NCBI RefSeq assembly: GCF_003097655.1 | Contig: NZ_QCZH01000003.1 | Coordinates: 186,001 to 250,000, forward strand | Length of the DNA stretch: 64,000 nucleotides | Source: Flavobacterium laiguense | GTDB lineage: Bacteria; Bacteroidota; Bacteroidia; Flavobacteriales; Flavobacteriaceae | Reading direction: 5' to 3' | Shown: piece by piece, positions 1 through 8,859 of the stretch | Layout: each line of letters starts with the position of its first letter | Numbering within the stretch: position 1 is the first letter of the stretch | The notes under the pieces: generated by a model | Databases searched by the model: none | Told to the model about the DNA's origin: nothing | Seen by the model: the letters and a program-made list of their open reading frames with translations, nothing else | Made by a program: the position numbers and the translations under genes

Positions 1-387
1 GACAACTTTACCTGGTTCTTGTTTGTTCGATTTTGATTCTAAAGCTACTGCCAATTTTCCATTAAAAGTAGCTACGCTATTGGCGGCACCATTATAAGGA
101 ACCAAATCAATACTAGTAATCAAAACAGGTTTCGACGGATCTGAAAGATCAATTATATCTATTTTATTGGCACTACTATTATTTACTGTAAATAATTTTT
201 GGGAAGTTTCATCATAAGCACTTATTTCAGCAGCACCAGTTCCGCCAATAGTCAATGTCCCAATTTCTTTGAAAGTAGAAGGATTTTCGTTTACTACTAC
301 TTCTGGAGTTTCATTGGAATCTTTATCGTTTTGACAACTTACAATTAATAATATTGCTGCAAATACAGTTAGACTTTTCTTTATCAT
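1..387 (-). CDS. Choice-of-anchor I family lipoprotein, N-terminal part (truncated by window edge)
   Basis: The first 129 codons are present and the gene runs off the left edge. The start is the ATG at 387. It encodes a lipoprotein signal peptide with lipobox LIVSC, placing the mature protein on the membrane surface. After a linker, the text GGTGAAEISAYDET, NKIDIIDLSDPSKP and GKLAVALESK matches the start of the choice-of-anchor I beta-propeller family, in which repeats of this type build a propeller of unknown substrate. A TAnnTTTG box lies just upstream at 409-416. The family call rests on the propeller-repeat wording; the enzymatic role, if any, cannot be judged from this fragment. Confidence 0.8.
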   Translation of the reverse strand, partial: MIKKSLTVFAAILLIVSCQNDKDSNETPEVVVNENPSTFKEIGTLTIGGTGAAEISAYDETSQKLFTVNNSSANKIDIIDLSDPSKPVLITSIDLVPYNGAANSVATFNGKLAVALESKSNKQEPGKVV

Positions 388-408
388 TTTTAGTTTATTT
401 TTAGTTTT

Positions 409-416
409 CAAAAATA
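409..416 (-). promoter_or_regulatory. Putative -7 box TATTTTTG for the truncated lipoprotein gene
   Basis: On the minus strand this reads TATTTTTG, matching the Bacteroidetes TAnnTTTG consensus, 22 nt before the ATG at 387. I see no TTG at the usual -33 distance, so it is a one-box match. Confidence 0.4.
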
Positions 417-547
417 CTTTTCAAATAAATATTCCTTATTACCCGAATATTATAAAATCTTTAACAAATAATACCTTCTAAATTTGTTGCATCCATTAAC
501 GCCTAAAATGTAATCATCAGAACTATTTATTAATTCTAGCGTTTGAT

Positions 548-555
548 TATCTTTG
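548..555 (+). promoter_or_regulatory. Putative -7 box TATCTTTG for the agmatine deiminase gene
   Basis: Perfect TAnnTTTG match 25 nt upstream of the ATG at 580. The TTG at 553 that could extend the reading frame is part of this box, so translation from it is unlikely. No clear -33 TTG is visible. Confidence 0.45.
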
Positions 556-579
556 CACGCATTACAATTAGCATTTACT

Positions 580-1620
580 ATGACTACACTTACAAGACGA
601 TTTCCTGCAGAGTGGGAAAAACAACAAGGAATTTTATTGTGTTTTCCGCATAATGGGAAAGATTGGCCGGGAAAATATGAAGCCGTTCAATGGGCATTTG
701 TTGAATTCATCAAGAAAGTAGCTTCTTTTGAAACTGTTTTTTTGGTCGTTGCCGATGAAAATCAAAAAAATAAAGTAGCCGAAATGTTAGAAGCAGCACA
801 CGTAATAATGAGCAACGTTTCTTTCATCATTCATAAAACCAATCGCAGTTGGATGCGCGATTCGGGACCAATTATTGTCAAAAATGGTACTAGCAGAGAA
901 GCATTAAATTTTAATTTTAACGGTTGGGCCAAATACAAAAATATCAATCTGGACAAACACGTTCCTGAAAAAGTTGGCGAATCTCTAAATATTCCTGTTA
1001 CCCAAGTAATGTACAAAGGAAAACCGGTAATTGTAGAAGGCGGTGCCATTGATGTAAACGGAAAAGGGACTTTATTAACGTCTGAAGAATGTTTGATGCA
1101 TCCTGATATTCAGGTTCGGAATCCTAATTTCACCAAAGAAGACTACGAAGCTGTTTTTAAAGAATATCTTGGGGTAACCAATGTAATCTGGTTGGGCGAC
1201 GGTATTGAAGGCGATGATACACACGGGCACATCGACGATTTATGCCGATTTGTTAATGAAAATACGATTGTTACCATAGTCGAATTAGATCCAACTGACA
1301 GCAATTACAAACCGTTGCAGGATAATTTGAAACGACTGCAAAATGCCAAACTCGAAAACGGAAAAGCACCAATCATAGTTGCATTACCGATGCCAAAACG
1401 AATTGATTTTGATGGATTGCGTTTACCAGCGAGTTACGCTAATTTCCTGATTTTAAACAACTGTGTTTTGGTTCCTACTTTTAATGACGCCAACGATAGG
1501 AAAGCGCTAAATATTTTAGCCGAATGTTTCCCTGATCGAGAAATTATCGGGATCAGTGCTATTGATTTAATTTGGGGATTTGGAACGTTGCATTGCTTGA
1601 GCCAACAAATCCCAGAATAA
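580..1620 (+). CDS. Agmatine deiminase family protein
   Basis: A 346-residue enzyme of the guanidine-modifying (pentein) superfamily. Agmatine deiminases convert agmatine to N-carbamoylputrescine and ammonia in polyamine synthesis. Family hallmarks are present: the start FPAEWEKQQGILLCFPHN, WMRDSGP near residue 92, the catalytic Asp/His segment GDDTHGHIDD near 210, and the nucleophilic Cys in LHCLSQQ near the C-terminus (about residue 339). The ATG at 580 is chosen over a TTG at 553 because the latter lies in the predicted promoter box. No N-carbamoylputrescine amidohydrolase gene is nearby, although the two are often linked, so the exact guanidine substrate is inferred. No signal peptide; expected to be cytoplasmic. 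Confidence 0.88.
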   Translation: MTTLTRRFPAEWEKQQGILLCFPHNGKDWPGKYEAVQWAFVEFIKKVASFETVFLVVADENQKNKVAEMLEAAHVIMSNVSFIIHKTNRSWMRDSGPIIVKNGTSREALNFNFNGWAKYKNINLDKHVPEKVGESLNIPVTQVMYKGKPVIVEGGAIDVNGKGTLLTSEECLMHPDIQVRNPNFTKEDYEAVFKEYLGVTNVIWLGDGIEGDDTHGHIDDLCRFVNENTIVTIVELDPTDSNYKPLQDNLKRLQNAKLENGKAPIIVALPMPKRIDFDGLRLPASYANFLILNNCVLVPTFNDANDRKALNILAECFPDREIIGISAIDLIWGFGTLHCLSQQIPE

Positions 1621-1944
1621 TATTTAAGCATTTAGATTTTTTTTTAAAAATCTAAAAAATCATAAATATTCAGCCCATTTCTGATTTTAAATTGCCTCCA
1701 GCTAAAGCTGGAGATCAATTAATGAATATCAAATTGGCTTTGGCCGAAATAACAAACCATTTTTGCTAAAGCCATTGACTAGTATTCCAATTTCATTCCT
1801 CCAGCTAAAGCTGGAGACAATTCAAAACTTTGTGTAAAACAAATGAGAATGAAACAACTGAATATTTTTAACCCTCTGAAAAACAAAAAAAAGACTTGTA
1901 GAAATAATTCAACAAGTCTTTTTTCATTAGATATAACTCCTTTT
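1621..1944. repeat. Intergenic composite palindromic element
   Basis: This 324-bp gap between convergent genes has no coding potential that I can see. It holds two copies of the hairpin CTCCAGCTAAAGCTGGAG (1696-1713 and 1799-1816), each with 8-bp arms and an AA loop. Between them is a weaker inverted pair, TTGGCTTTGGCC near 1735 and GCTAAAGCCATTG near 1769. The outer copies share flanking sequence (GGAGATCAATT versus GGAGACAATTC), so the whole 1692-1824 block looks like one mosaic element. The terminator of the M1 peptidase gene follows at 1887-1924. Confidence 0.7.
1887..1924 (-). terminator. Intrinsic terminator of the M1 aminopeptidase gene
   Basis: Arms AAAAGACTTGT / ACAAGTCTTTT around a 12-nt loop, with a T-rich run on the minus strand, about 20 nt after the stop codon of the peptidase gene. 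Confidence 0.75.
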
Positions 1945-4212
1945 TTAGTCTCTCGTAAAAGATAATTTTTGATCTGAACTAATAATCATATCAAATCCAT
2001 TTTTAGTTTCGTTAAACTGAAATGTAACTCCCGCCTCTTTCGATTCAAATATATCTTTTCCAATTGATGTAAGTGAAAATTTTGGATAATCGGTGATTTC
2101 AGCAAAAAGCACACTGTTTTTCTCGGTAATTTCAATTTTTAATGGAGCCGATTTGGTAGAATACTTACCTAAGTATCCGTCTAAAAGCACCTCTTTCTCG
2201 ATTACACCTTTCTCAGAAGTCCAAGTATTGTTACTCTCATTAGAATCTGGAAAAACATGGTCTGGATCAAGAACAATACTCGCTATTTCTTCAGTGGTAT
2301 TCATCTTGAAAGACCAATCTATATTTCTTTGCCAAACTTCAACCGGCAATTTAATTCTTGTTACTTTTCCGCTTTTTGTTTTCACATCCAAAACGACTGG
2401 CATTGCCATTTTCTCAAAGTTTTCAATTTTAATTATCACACCTTGTGCAGGATCATTTTTTACATATTTAATAGAATTGATCCCTTGATCTAAACGCCAG
2501 TTATTGACAAACCAACCCCTCCAGAACCAACTTAAATCTTCGCCAGCCACATTCTCCATTGTTCTAAAAAAGTCATCCGGAGCAGGGTGTTTAAAAGCCC
2601 AACGTTCTACATAAGTTCTAAAAGCTATATCAAAACGCTCTGGTCCTAATACTTGCTCTCTTAACATTTCTAATCCTGAACCTGGCTTAAAATAACACAA
2701 TAGACCAATATTATTCTCCTGCATGTTGTCTGGAGAACTCATAACAGTTTCTGTTTTCGGATTGGTATAATACTCCGCATTTTGATGAAAGTCGGTCGGT
2801 TTCTTTTTAAATTCCCCATTATTAAAATCAACCGAACTTAGAGAATTAATAAAGGTATTAAATCCTTCATCCATCCAACCAAATAAACGCTCGTTAGACC
2901 CTACAATCATTGGAAACCATCCATGACCAAACTCATGATCCGTTACTCCCCATAAATCTTCCCCTTTGGATTCCCATCCACAAAAAACAATTCCTGGATA
3001 TTCCATTCCACCTTCATTCCCAGCTACATTGGTAGCAACGGGGTAAGGATATTCAAACCATCTTTTGGAATAATTCTCAATGGATGTTTTTGTATATTCT
3101 GTAGCACGCCCCCAAGCTTTTTCTCCAGCACTTTCAACTGGATAAGCCGATAATGCCAATGACTTTTTACCACTAGGCAAATTAATTCTAGCACCATCTA
3201 ATATAAATGCAGAAGATGATGCCCATGAAAGGTCTCTCGAATTTTTTATTTTAAAATGCCATGTTTTTTCAGAAGTAGTTCCTGATTTTGAAGCATTTGC
3301 TGCCACTTCCTCGGCAGTACGAATCATCACTGTTTTTTCGCTCTGAATGGCTTTTGCCAAACGACTTTGTTCCTCTGCTGAGTAAACCGATTTTGGATTT
3401 AACAACTCCCCAGAACATACTACAATATGATTGGATGGAACGGTAATATTGACATCAAAATCCCCGTATTCCAGGTAAAACTCTGAAGCTCCCAAATACG
3501 GATTGGTATTCCAACCTCTCAAATCATCGTACACACACATACGCGGGTACCACTGTGCGATGGTGAAAATTTTACCATTTTTGGTATCTAAAACCCCTGT
3601 TCTATCCGAACCTTCTTTTGGTGAAATGAAAGAGAAGTCAATTTTAATTTTCACTACTCCACCTTTTGCTTTTAGATCGTCTGGAAGAAAAACTTGCATT
3701 CTGGTATCGGTAATAACGAATTTCGCCTCGGTTTCAACAGATTTTCCTTTAACAGCAGAAACTATTTTTACCGATTTGATTTTATGACCTCCGTCAAAAA
3801 CCTCTCCTTGTGCACCGTTACGACTTCCTTTTAACGGTACAACTGCATTTCCTCTAGAATCAGACTTGAATAAATTTTGATCCAAATGCATCCAAACAAA
3901 AGACATTTTATCAGTACTATTATTGGTGTAGGTTACAATTCCTGTCCCAATTATCTCATTGCTTTTTTCATTTAACTTGGCTGTCAATTTATAATCAGCT
4001 CTGTTTTGCCAATATTCATGACCCGGTGCACCACTGGCAGATCTTGTAGATGTACCATTATTTACATAAAATAAAGGACCAAATGCATCATGATAATCAT
4101 ATTTTGAAACTGGGGCAGGAGTTGCGGTACTTGGGATTTCTTGCGCCCATGAAGTAGTAATCCCTAGAAATAAAGCCAATTGTAGAATGACCTTGAAATA
4201 GTTATTTTTCAT
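1945..4212 (-). CDS. Secreted M1 family metallopeptidase (aminopeptidase N-like)
   Basis: A 755-residue protein with an N-terminal signal peptide ending at SWAQ, so exported to the periplasm or beyond. The gluzincin zinc site is complete: HEFGH at about 426-430 and the third ligand Glu at about 449 in FGWMDEGFN, giving HExxH-x18-E. Upstream lies GGMEYPG, the GxMEN-like substrate-binding motif of M1 peptidases. The first half has the family's beta-sandwich domain. M1 enzymes remove N-terminal residues from peptides. The C-terminal about 90 residues resemble a small beta domain and may affect location. It stands alone between a terminator and a hypothetical gene. The subfamily is confident; the substrate is unknown. 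Confidence 0.92.
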   Translation of the reverse strand: MKNNYFKVILQLALFLGITTSWAQEIPSTATPAPVSKYDYHDAFGPLFYVNNGTSTRSASGAPGHEYWQNRADYKLTAKLNEKSNEIIGTGIVTYTNNSTDKMSFVWMHLDQNLFKSDSRGNAVVPLKGSRNGAQGEVFDGGHKIKSVKIVSAVKGKSVETEAKFVITDTRMQVFLPDDLKAKGGVVKIKIDFSFISPKEGSDRTGVLDTKNGKIFTIAQWYPRMCVYDDLRGWNTNPYLGASEFYLEYGDFDVNITVPSNHIVVCSGELLNPKSVYSAEEQSRLAKAIQSEKTVMIRTAEEVAANASKSGTTSEKTWHFKIKNSRDLSWASSSAFILDGARINLPSGKKSLALSAYPVESAGEKAWGRATEYTKTSIENYSKRWFEYPYPVATNVAGNEGGMEYPGIVFCGWESKGEDLWGVTDHEFGHGWFPMIVGSNERLFGWMDEGFNTFINSLSSVDFNNGEFKKKPTDFHQNAEYYTNPKTETVMSSPDNMQENNIGLLCYFKPGSGLEMLREQVLGPERFDIAFRTYVERWAFKHPAPDDFFRTMENVAGEDLSWFWRGWFVNNWRLDQGINSIKYVKNDPAQGVIIKIENFEKMAMPVVLDVKTKSGKVTRIKLPVEVWQRNIDWSFKMNTTEEIASIVLDPDHVFPDSNESNNTWTSEKGVIEKEVLLDGYLGKYSTKSAPLKIEITEKNSVLFAEITDYPKFSLTSIGKDIFESKEAGVTFQFNETKNGFDMIISSDQKLSFTRD

Positions 4213-4390
4213 TTTTTTTTATTTTTTAACAGCAAATAAATAAAAAAAATATGAAAATTAAAGAAATTCACATAAATATTCTGCTAATTATGTTTTTCTG
4301 AGTAAGTAAAAAAAAATGAATCTCTAAAACTGTTCTAATTTTATAAAACCCCAAAAACTTCCTTGTAAATTAATCTGTACTTATTTATTT

Positions 4391-4672
4391 TTAAAGTATT
4401 TTATAAATTCTCTTAATTGGAATTTCAACTCCTTTTTTTAAAACGACAATGGTATCCGTCACAGCCCAAACTGTAGTTTCAACCACTTTCTTAGATTCAT
4501 TGTCTTCAAAGAAAATTTTCATTTTTGAATGTTCAAGATTGCCTAGAGACTGAGCTCGAATTAAATCACTATTTCGAAGATACTTGTCTTTACTTTCTAC
4601 AAGAACATCAGAATCGGGGAATTTCAAAAACGGAATACTTTCTTTCTCTATATTTTCATAAATTGCATCCAT
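4391..4672 (-). CDS. Hypothetical protein, 93 residues
   Basis: Small cytoplasmic protein with no signal peptide or membrane segment. It is rich in charged residues and ends in a probable beta-rich part (ETTVWAVTDTIVVLKKGVEIPIKRI). I do not recognise a domain. It diverges from the mutarotase-like gene, with only 87 bp between the start codons. The ATG start and normal A+T-rich codon use suggest a real gene. Confidence is moderate because the frame is short. Confidence 0.55.
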   Translation of the reverse strand: MDAIYENIEKESIPFLKFPDSDVLVESKDKYLRNSDLIRAQSLGNLEHSKMKIFFEDNESKKVVETTVWAVTDTIVVLKKGVEIPIKRIYKIL

Positions 4673-4759
4673 AATATTATGTTTTAATAGTATAAATTAG
4701 GCATAGTGAAAATAATGAAATATTTTTACAAAACAAAGCGAAACAGTAAAATATATTTT

Positions 4760-5614
4760 ATGTTGATTACAACAATTAAAAACTCAGACTTAACAGCAGT
4801 TATAAAGCATTTTGGAGCCGAATTATGTTCTTTAAAAGACAACTCCAACACAGAATACATTTGGGGCGGAAATCCTGAATTTTGGGGGAAGCACTCTCCT
4901 ATTTTATTCCCAATTGTGGGTACGCTCAAAAATAACTCTTATCAATATAATGGCAAAGATTATCAATTATCAAGACATGGATTTTCTCGTGAAATGAATT
5001 TTGAACTGATTGACAAACAAGAGAACAGCGCTACTTTTTCTTTAACTTCAACTGATGAGACTTTACAAAGGTATCCTTTTGATTTTGAGTTGTTTTTAAT
5101 TTACACTTTAGAGAATACTTCTCTAAAAATTGAATACAAAGTCATCAACAAAGGAAAATCAAAAATGCCGTTTTCAATTGGAGCGCATCCAGCATTTGAC
5201 TTACCTAATAATTTTGAGAATTACAGCCTTGAATTTGAGAACTCAGCACCTTTGACATTTCATCTTTTGGAAGAAGGTCTGATTTCGAATACTACTGAGC
5301 AAATACAATTGGATAAAAAGCAATTGCAATTGAATTATAAATTATTCGAAAATGATGCTTTGGTTTTCAAGAAACTGCCCTCAAAATCAATAACGATTTT
5401 AGAAAATTCGAAGCCAATTTTAAAAGTAAGCTATGAAGATTTTCCAGATTTAGGGATTTGGACACCTCCAAATGCCCCTTTTATATGTATTGAACCTTGG
5501 TTTGGATATTCAGACACCGTTGATACCTTTGGGAATCTTTTTAAAAAAGAAGGCATACAAGTTCTGGATTCAAACGAAACCTTTAAATCACGATTCAGCA
5601 TTGAAATTTTATAA
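4760..5614 (+). CDS. Aldose 1-epimerase family protein (galactose mutarotase-like)
   Basis: A 284-residue single-domain protein of the galactose mutarotase-like fold, LacX/YeaD-like branch. Members interconvert anomers of hexoses or hexose phosphates. Visible motifs are SPILFPIVG, LSRHGFSRE (the RHGFxR substrate loop), the His-containing GAHPAFDLP and a late EPWFGYSD. The ATG at 4760 starts the protein at LITTIKNSDLTAVIKHFGAE, where family members begin; an upstream in-frame ATG at 4706 would add 18 unlikely residues. No signal peptide; cytoplasmic. Sugar specificity cannot be read from the sequence. Confidence 0.85.
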   Translation: MLITTIKNSDLTAVIKHFGAELCSLKDNSNTEYIWGGNPEFWGKHSPILFPIVGTLKNNSYQYNGKDYQLSRHGFSREMNFELIDKQENSATFSLTSTDETLQRYPFDFELFLIYTLENTSLKIEYKVINKGKSKMPFSIGAHPAFDLPNNFENYSLEFENSAPLTFHLLEEGLISNTTEQIQLDKKQLQLNYKLFENDALVFKKLPSKSITILENSKPILKVSYEDFPDLGIWTPPNAPFICIEPWFGYSDTVDTFGNLFKKEGIQVLDSNETFKSRFSIEIL

Positions 5615-5682
5615 CTAGCGAAAAATTATTTCTCTATATTTGGATAAAACTAATATACAGAAGTTCGTAAATCAATCAAATT

Positions 5683-6624
5683 ATGCGCAATTTACCACTT
5701 CTGTTATTCTTTATCTTTATACTACCGGGTTGTTCTAGTTATAAAATAGTCCCCGATTATGTATTTAATTCTATAGATAAAAAAGCATTATATATTAAAT
5801 CATACGATGAAACATTAAAATTATGGAAGGTTCCGTTTGAAGAAATGGATGTAACAACAAGTTATGGCATTGCACATATTATTATTAGCGGTCCAAAAAC
5901 AGGCGAACCTTTGGTTTTATTCCATGGTACAGATGCCAGTTCCACCATGTGGTTTCCTAATGTAAAAGAGTTTAGTGCAGCATACAGAGTTTACGCGATT
6001 GACTTCCCTTTGGAAGCAGGAAAGTCATTATCAAACTCTATAAGATTAAACAATAAACAGACCGCGGAATTTTACAATGAGATTTTTAAGCACTTTCGGA
6101 TGGAAAATATTAATTTATTGGGAATTTCAAGAGGCGGTTGGATGGTAACCTATTTAGCCTTACAGCCCGGTAATGCAATTAAAAAAATAGTTTTATTGAG
6201 TCCTGCACAAACTTTTGGAGGAATCTCAAACTTAGGAAAAGTCCTTTCCGCAATAAACCTTAAAATGTTTCCAAGTCAAAAAAGCACTAATAGATTTTTC
6301 GAAGCCTTTTCGTACTATCCGAATGAAATTAACGCTATTTTTAAAAATCAACTTTATCTTGCTTACAAATATGGGAATAGTAAACCCCGATTATTAAACA
6401 TGATGCCGTTTTCCAAAAAAGAATTAAAGTCACTAAAAATTCCTGTACTGGTTTTGATTGGTGACCATGATATTGTGAATACCGAAAAAATATTCGTAAA
6501 AGCACACCAATTTATCCCGAATGTAGAAACTGCAGTTATCAAAGACGCAGGACATTTTATATCTATTGATCAATCTGAAATTACAAATAAAAAAGTTGTC
6601 GAATTTTTAAATAAAAACGAATAA
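5683..6624 (+). CDS. Alpha/beta hydrolase, probable lipoprotein
   Basis: A 313-residue hydrolase starting with a lipoprotein signal (LPGCSS lipobox), so likely membrane-anchored and exported. The alpha/beta-hydrolase core is complete: oxyanion region LFHGTDASS, nucleophile elbow GISRGG with the Ser near residue 157, acid in IGDHDIV and the catalytic His in DAGHF. The substrate is unknown; lipases, esterases and haloalkane dehalogenase relatives share this plan. Its stop overlaps the next start (TAATG), so it is translationally coupled to the acetyltransferase gene. It is probably the first gene of a three-gene operon. Confidence 0.82.
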   Translation: MRNLPLLLFFIFILPGCSSYKIVPDYVFNSIDKKALYIKSYDETLKLWKVPFEEMDVTTSYGIAHIIISGPKTGEPLVLFHGTDASSTMWFPNVKEFSAAYRVYAIDFPLEAGKSLSNSIRLNNKQTAEFYNEIFKHFRMENINLLGISRGGWMVTYLALQPGNAIKKIVLLSPAQTFGGISNLGKVLSAINLKMFPSQKSTNRFFEAFSYYPNEINAIFKNQLYLAYKYGNSKPRLLNMMPFSKKELKSLKIPVLVLIGDHDIVNTEKIFVKAHQFIPNVETAVIKDAGHFISIDQSEITNKKVVEFLNKNE

Positions 6625-7172
6625 TGTTAGAAATAAACTTTACCCCCTTTCCAAATCTTGAAACCGAGCGCTTGACTCTAAAGCAAGTAACCACAGATGA
6701 TGTTGAAGACATTTTTGAGTTGCGGTCGAATACAGAAGTCATGAAATACATTCCGAGGCCATTACTTCAAAATAAGGAAGAAGCGTTGGAGCTTATTGCC
6801 ATGTTAAACGACAAAATAGAAAATAACATTGGAATTAACTGGGGAATACGATTAAAAAATGACTCGAAAATAATTGGCATTATTGGGCATTACAGAATAA
6901 AACCCGAGCATTACAGAGCCGAAGTGGGTTATATGTTATTACCTGAATATAATGGAAAAGGGATTGTATCCGAAGCATTGCAAAGAGTAGTAGAATATGG
7001 CTTTAAAGAAATGAAATTACATTCGATAGAAGCTATTTTGGATCCTAAAAATGGAGGTTCGGAGAAGGTTTTATTGAAAAATGGTTTTGTAAAAGAAGCG
7101 CATTTATTGGAAAACGAATATTATGATGGGCGTTTTCTAGATACCTTGATCTATTCTATTTTGAATAAATAA
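6624..7172 (+). CDS. GNAT family N-acetyltransferase (RimJ/RimL-like)
   Basis: A 182-residue acetyltransferase of the GNAT fold. It begins with the RimJ/RimL signature LETERLTLKQVT and has the acetyl-CoA-binding motif YMLLPEYNGKGIVSEAL (Q/RxxGxG/A equivalent EYNGKG). The C-terminal stretch LDPKNGGSEKVLLKNGF is the conserved 'N..S..LLxKxGF' element. Such enzymes acetylate alpha-amino groups of proteins or small molecules; the acceptor here is unknown. The start ATG overlaps the hydrolase stop by one base. Confidence 0.87.
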   Translation: MLEINFTPFPNLETERLTLKQVTTDDVEDIFELRSNTEVMKYIPRPLLQNKEEALELIAMLNDKIENNIGINWGIRLKNDSKIIGIIGHYRIKPEHYRAEVGYMLLPEYNGKGIVSEALQRVVEYGFKEMKLHSIEAILDPKNGGSEKVLLKNGFVKEAHLLENEYYDGRFLDTLIYSILNK

Positions 7173-7227
7173 TATTTCGAGTGATTCGTGAATACAAAAC
7201 AACTTGTAGGTTAAAAAAAAAACTAAA

Positions 7228-7866
7228 ATGAATCTGGATAATCAAAAAGAATATTGGAACGAAGTAGCCGAAATTAAAACATTTACACATCCAATAGATA
7301 TAGAATTACTGAATCCCTTTTTAAACAAACAAAGCACAATTGTTGACTTTGGATGTGGGTATGGAAGAATTGTAAAAGAATTAACTGATTTAGGGTTTGA
7401 AAATGTTTACGGATTTGACACTTCTAAAGAATTAATTTCGAGAGGAAAATCTGAAAATAATTTGGCTCTTTTTCATATTGAAAAACCCTCAGAATTAACG
7501 CTAGAAGATAACTCCGTCGATTGCATCATTCTTTTTGCAGTTTTAACTTGTATACCATCTAATGAGGGACAACAGAGTTTAATCAATTTACTGCTATCTA
7601 AACTTAAAAAAGGTGGAATACTCTATATAAGCGATTACTATTTACAAGAAAAATCAGTTGAAGTGGAGCGATATGAATACTTAAATGGAGACCAAAACAA
7701 TTTTGGCGTTTTCAAACTTCCCGAAGGAGCCACTTTTCGTCATCATACAAAAGAGTGGATTAAAACATTGACCAAAGACTTTGAAATTTTAATAGAAAAC
7801 CCTCTAATTGTAAAAACAATGAATGGAAACATTGCAAATGGGTTTCAAATAATAGGTAAAAAATAA
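7228..7866 (+). CDS. Class I SAM-dependent methyltransferase
   Basis: A 212-residue Rossmann-fold methyltransferase. Motif I is VDFGCGYGRIVKEL near residues 38-51, with acidic loop GFDTSKELI, post-motif NSVDCIILFAVLTCIP and KKGGILYISDYYL. It methylates a small molecule or macromolecule that the sequence does not identify. It lies 55 nt after the acetyltransferase on the same strand. The hydrolase, GNAT and methyltransferase trio may therefore be one small modification operon; this is inference from spacing. Confidence 0.85.
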   Translation: MNLDNQKEYWNEVAEIKTFTHPIDIELLNPFLNKQSTIVDFGCGYGRIVKELTDLGFENVYGFDTSKELISRGKSENNLALFHIEKPSELTLEDNSVDCIILFAVLTCIPSNEGQQSLINLLLSKLKKGGILYISDYYLQEKSVEVERYEYLNGDQNNFGVFKLPEGATFRHHTKEWIKTLTKDFEILIENPLIVKTMNGNIANGFQIIGKK

Positions 7867-7908
7867 CTAGTCACTTATACAAGACCTTTACATCTTATGA
7901 AAACGGCT

Positions 7909-8006
7909 GCCCTAGCCCTGATAGAAGCGGTATCCTTTTCTTAAGGCGATTTTTCATCGCCTTAAGAAAAGATACAAGTGGATAGCAGGATTAAGCTCCT
8001 AATTAA
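7909..8006 (+). ncRNA. Structured intergenic element, Flavo-1-like (copy 1)
   Basis: Conserved blocks AGCCCTGATAGAAGCGGTA (7914-7932) and GTGGATAGCAGGATTAAGCT (7978-7997) frame a strong hairpin at 7931-7974 (arms around CTTAAGGCGAT / ATCGCCTTAAG). A second copy with the same end blocks but a different central hairpin occurs inverted at 16835-16985. From memory this framed-hairpin element is common between genes in Flavobacterium and resembles the Flavo-1 RNA family. The name is a tentative match; the repeated structure is seen directly. It lies between convergent genes and may also act as a terminator. Confidence 0.5.
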
Positions 8007-8013
8007 TATTGGA

Positions 8014-8235
8014 TTACTTTTTAATTGTCCTTACATACAATTCTTCGACTTGTTTTCTAGCCCAATCGGTTTTTCTTAAAAAGGTTAGACTCGATTTTAT
8101 ACTTGGGTTTTCATTGAAACATTTTATTTTTATCAGTTCTCCCAAAGTGTCAAATCCATAATGTTCCACCAATGTTTCTACTATTTTTTGAAGTGTAATT
8201 CCGTGAAGCGGGTCTTTTGATTGTTGCTTTTCCAT
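8014..8235 (-). CDS. VF530 family DNA-binding protein (DUF2132)
   Basis: A 73-residue protein that matches the VF530/DUF2132 family over its whole length: [21 protein letters not shown] followed by [18 protein letters not shown]. Known members form a small helical fold proposed to bind DNA; cellular function is not established. It is transcribed divergently from smpB from a 70-bp shared promoter region. The ATG lies only 4 nt after its predicted -7 box, so the mRNA may be leaderless. Confidence 0.88.
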   Translation of the reverse strand: MEKQQSKDPLHGITLQKIVETLVEHYGFDTLGELIKIKCFNENPSIKSSLTFLRKTDWARKQVEELYVRTIKK

Positions 8236-8239
8236 ATTG

Positions 8240-8267
8240 CAAATTTATAGCATTTTCTTAAAAACAA
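8240..8267 (-). promoter_or_regulatory. Promoter of the VF530 gene, TTG-N17-TAAATTTG
   Basis: On the minus strand, TTG at 8267-8265, then 17 nt, then TAAATTTG at 8247-8240. Both boxes fit the Bacteroidetes consensus. The box ends 4 nt before the ATG at 8235, so transcription should start at or next to the start codon. Confidence 0.7.
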
Positions 8268-8298
8268 TTGGTCTTTCATTAATTAGTTCCTAAATTTG
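8268..8298 (+). promoter_or_regulatory. Promoter of smpB, TTG-N20-TAAATTTG
   Basis: TTG at 8268-8270, 20 nt, TAAATTTG at 8291-8298. The -33 TTG abuts the -33 of the divergent promoter, forming CAATTG at 8265-8270. The ATG at 8306 is 7 nt after the box, so little or no 5' leader is expected. Confidence 0.7.
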
Positions 8299-8305
8299 CC
8301 CTACT

Positions 8306-8758
8306 ATGCAAAAAACTGTCAACATACTCAATAAAAGAGCCCGATTCGATTATGAAATCCTAGAAACCTTTACTGCTGGTATTGTTTTGGCTGGGACCGA
8401 AATCAAATCTATCCGATTAGGAAAGGCCAATATTACCGAAAGTTTTTGTGAATTTAGCGGTAATGAGCTTTTTGCCATTAATACCTATATCGAAGAATAT
8501 ACTTTTGGAAATCAATTCAATCATAAAGCGAGAAGCGAACGTAAATTACTTTTGAACAAAAGAGAATTGAAGGGCTTACTTAGAAGTGTTCAAGCCAAAG
8601 GACTTACCATTGTTCCCCTTAAATTGTTTACTAACGAAAAGGGGTTGGCTAAACTACAAATTGGACTTTGTAAGGGTAAAAAAACATACGACAAAAGAGA
8701 GTCTTTAAAAGAGCAGGACACCAAAAGAGATTTGGACAGAATAAAGAAGGCTTTTTAA
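8306..8758 (+). CDS. smpB: SsrA-binding protein SmpB
   Basis: A 150-residue RNA-binding protein that delivers tmRNA to stalled ribosomes in trans-translation. Signature text is present: RARFDYEILETFTAGIVLAGTEIKSIR at the start, ITESFCEF, the His-containing YTFGNQFNH, and the basic C-terminal tail GKKTYDKRESLKEQDTKRDLDR that enters the empty decoding centre. Length is normal. The tmRNA gene itself is not in this window. The start fits both the family N-terminus and the promoter position. Confidence 0.97.
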   Translation: MQKTVNILNKRARFDYEILETFTAGIVLAGTEIKSIRLGKANITESFCEFSGNELFAINTYIEEYTFGNQFNHKARSERKLLLNKRELKGLLRSVQAKGLTIVPLKLFTNEKGLAKLQIGLCKGKKTYDKRESLKEQDTKRDLDRIKKAF

Positions 8759-8859
8759 ATATTTTTTAACTCTATTCTGATTAAATTTCGAGTTATACTG
8801 TAGACTTTAATCAAATTATAATTACTTTTACCTACATTAAAACAAAAAAACGAAAAATT

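Noticed and set aside
553..579. TTG at 553 as start of the agmatine deiminase gene
   Set aside because: It lies in the TATCTTTG -7 box, and homologues begin at the position of the ATG at 580.
831..1049. Minus-strand open frame inside the agmatine deiminase gene
   Set aside because: It is a shadow of a well-supported gene with clear catalytic motifs; the frame shows no recognisable domain.
5683..7866. Hydrolase-GNAT-methyltransferase trio as a natural product or defence island
   Set aside because: The three genes are generic enzymes with no carrier protein, transporter, integrase or nuclease; base composition looks like the neighbours.
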